A stretch of 6,401 bases of DNA. Source: an uncultured Peptococcaceae bacterium (lineage in GTDB: Bacteria; Bacillota; Peptococcia; Peptococcales; Peptococcaceae). Made by a program: the position numbers and the translations under genes. Location of the stretch: NCBI GenBank assembly GCA_958451915.1, contig CAUDRX010000135.1, positions 1-6,401 on the forward strand, in the 5' to 3' direction. The notes beneath the pieces were generated by a model. It saw nothing but the letters and a program-made list of their open reading frames with translations, made no database searches and was not told the origin of the DNA. Each line of letters begins with the position of its first letter. The first letter of the stretch is position 1. Of the stretch, positions 5,325-6,401 are shown piece by piece.

Positions 5325-6401
5325 TTGGGTAAAGCTTTAGTTATTGGTTGCGGCGGCGTTGCATCGGTCGCCATCCACAAAATGTGTCAGAACAGCGACG
5401 TTTTTGAAGAAGTCATGATCGCGAGCCGCACGAAGAGCAAGTGCGACGAGCTCGCCAGCAAACTCGCCGGCGGCAAGACCAGGCTTCACACCGCACAGCT
5501 TGATGCAGACAAGACCGAAGACATCATCGCGCTGATCAACGAATTCCAGCCAGATGTTGTCGTCAACCTCGCGCTGCCATATCAGGATCTGACCATCATG
5601 GATGCCTGCCTGGCTACCAAGACCGACTATGTCGACACCGCCAACTACGAACCAGAAGACACTGCCAAGTTTGAATACAAATGGCAGTGGGCGTATCGCG
5701 AACGTTTTGAAGAAGCCGGCATCACTGCGCTCCTCGGCAGCGGCTTTGACCCAGGGGTCACGAGTGTGTTCGCAGCTTATGCGCTGAAGCATGAGTTCGA
5801 TGAGATCAACTACATCGACATCCTCGACTGCAACGGCGGCGACCATGGCTACCCATTCGCGACCAACTTTAACCCAGAGATCAACATCCGCGAAGTCTCT
5901 GCAAAGGGCAGCTACTGGGAAGACGGTCACTGGGTCGAGACCGAGCCAATGGAGATCAAGCGCGTGTACGATTTCCCACAGGTTGGCGAAAAGGACATGT
6001 ATCTCCTGCATCACGAAGAGATCGAATCTCTTGCGCTCAACATCCCAGGGATCAAGCGCATCCGTTTCTTCATGACCTTTGGCGAGAGCTATCTCACCCA
6101 CCTCAAGTGCCTGGAGAACGTCGGCATGACCTCCATCGAACCGATCGAGTTCGAAGGCAAGCAGATCGTGCCACTCCAGTTCCTCAAGGCCGTGCTGCCG
6201 GATCCTAGCACCCTCGGCCCACGCACCGTCGGCAAGACCAACATCGGCTGCATCTTCCAGGGCAAGAAGGACGGCAAGGACAAGACCTACCAGCTCTACA
6301 ACGTCTGCGACCATCAGGAGTGCTACAAGGAAGTCGGCAGCCAGGCCGTCAGCTATACCCCCGGTGTGCCTGCCATGATCGGCGCCATGCTCCTCATGAC
6401 C
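5325..6401 (+). CDS. Carboxynorspermidine/carboxyspermidine dehydrogenase, 3' end cut by window
   Basis: This is a saccharopine-dehydrogenase-like (LYS9/LYS1 superfamily) NAD(P)H enzyme. In the known route it reductively condenses a diamine with L-aspartate semialdehyde to carboxyspermidine or carboxynorspermidine, which a PLP decarboxylase (NspC/CASDC) then decarboxylates. From the TTG start, 359 codons are visible and the frame is open to the last base. Family members have about 400 residues, so roughly 40 are missing. Rossmann motif ALVIGCGGVAS is at 4-14. Signature segments are LGSGFDPGVTSVFAAYA (137-153), CNGGDHGYPFATNFNPEINI (169-188) and SYTPGVPAMIGAMLL (343-357). It follows speB after 48 nt with no clear terminator or promoter, so probably the same operon. 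Proline codons are mostly CCA (11 of 16), in contrast to the four upstream genes. The acceptor could be putrescine, diaminopropane, cadaverine or agmatine. Sequence alone does not decide. Confidence 0.92.
   Translation, partial: MGKALVIGCGGVASVAIHKMCQNSDVFEEVMIASRTKSKCDELASKLAGGKTRLHTAQLDADKTEDIIALINEFQPDVVVNLALPYQDLTIMDACLATKTDYVDTANYEPEDTAKFEYKWQWAYRERFEEAGITALLGSGFDPGVTSVFAAYALKHEFDEINYIDILDCNGGDHGYPFATNFNPEINIREVSAKGSYWEDGHWVETEPMEIKRVYDFPQVGEKDMYLLHHEEIESLALNIPGIKRIRFFMTFGESYLTHLKCLENVGMTSIEPIEFEGKQIVPLQFLKAVLPDPSTLGPRTVGKTNIGCIFQGKKDGKDKTYQLYNVCDHQECYKEVGSQAVSYTPGVPAMIGAMLLMT

Overview
This 6.4 kb chromosomal window holds most of a polyamine-biosynthesis operon on the + strand and one divergent gene of unknown function on the - strand. 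No phage, insertion-sequence, CRISPR, rRNA or tRNA signal is visible. The DNA is moderately GC-rich. Shine-Dalgarno (SD) sequences are strong (AGGAGG-type), gaps between genes are short, and one start is TTG. A compact (about 480-residue) fold-type I basic amino acid decarboxylase, an enteric-type pyruvoyl SpeD and a carboxynorspermidine-dehydrogenase-type enzyme occur side by side. That suggests an anaerobic Firmicute-type organism, possibly a Negativicute. The assignment is inference and weak, because no phylogenetic marker is present.

Layout. Positions 4-795 (-) encode a 263-residue protein of unknown function with two near-identical 56-residue repeats and a degenerate third motif copy. 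Positions 796-1149 form a divergent intergenic region with a well-formed promoter facing each way and an imperfect inverted repeat between them. On the + strand follow speD (1150-1914), an intercistronic 55-bp tandem repeat rich in small hairpins (1916-2053), an arginine/lysine/ornithine decarboxylase read as speA (2093-3532), speE (3563-4435), speB overlapping speE by 11 nt (4425-5276), and a saccharopine-dehydrogenase-like carboxy(nor)spermidine dehydrogenase (5325 to the window end, truncated).

Pathway logic. The decarboxylase would convert arginine to agmatine and SpeB would convert agmatine to putrescine and urea. SpeD would make decarboxylated S-adenosylmethionine and SpeE would transfer its aminopropyl group to give spermidine. 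The last gene belongs to a different triamine route that uses aspartate semialdehyde as the three-carbon donor and normally needs a carboxynorspermidine decarboxylase (NspC/CASDC), which would be expected just beyond the right edge. Two normally alternative spermidine routes in one cluster is the main biological puzzle here. A related open question is whether agmatine rather than putrescine is the acceptor in either route, with SpeB acting last.

A second pattern is codon use. The four genes speD to speB prefer CCG for proline, whereas the divergent repeat protein and the final dehydrogenase prefer CCA. This suggests different expression levels or histories within the window.
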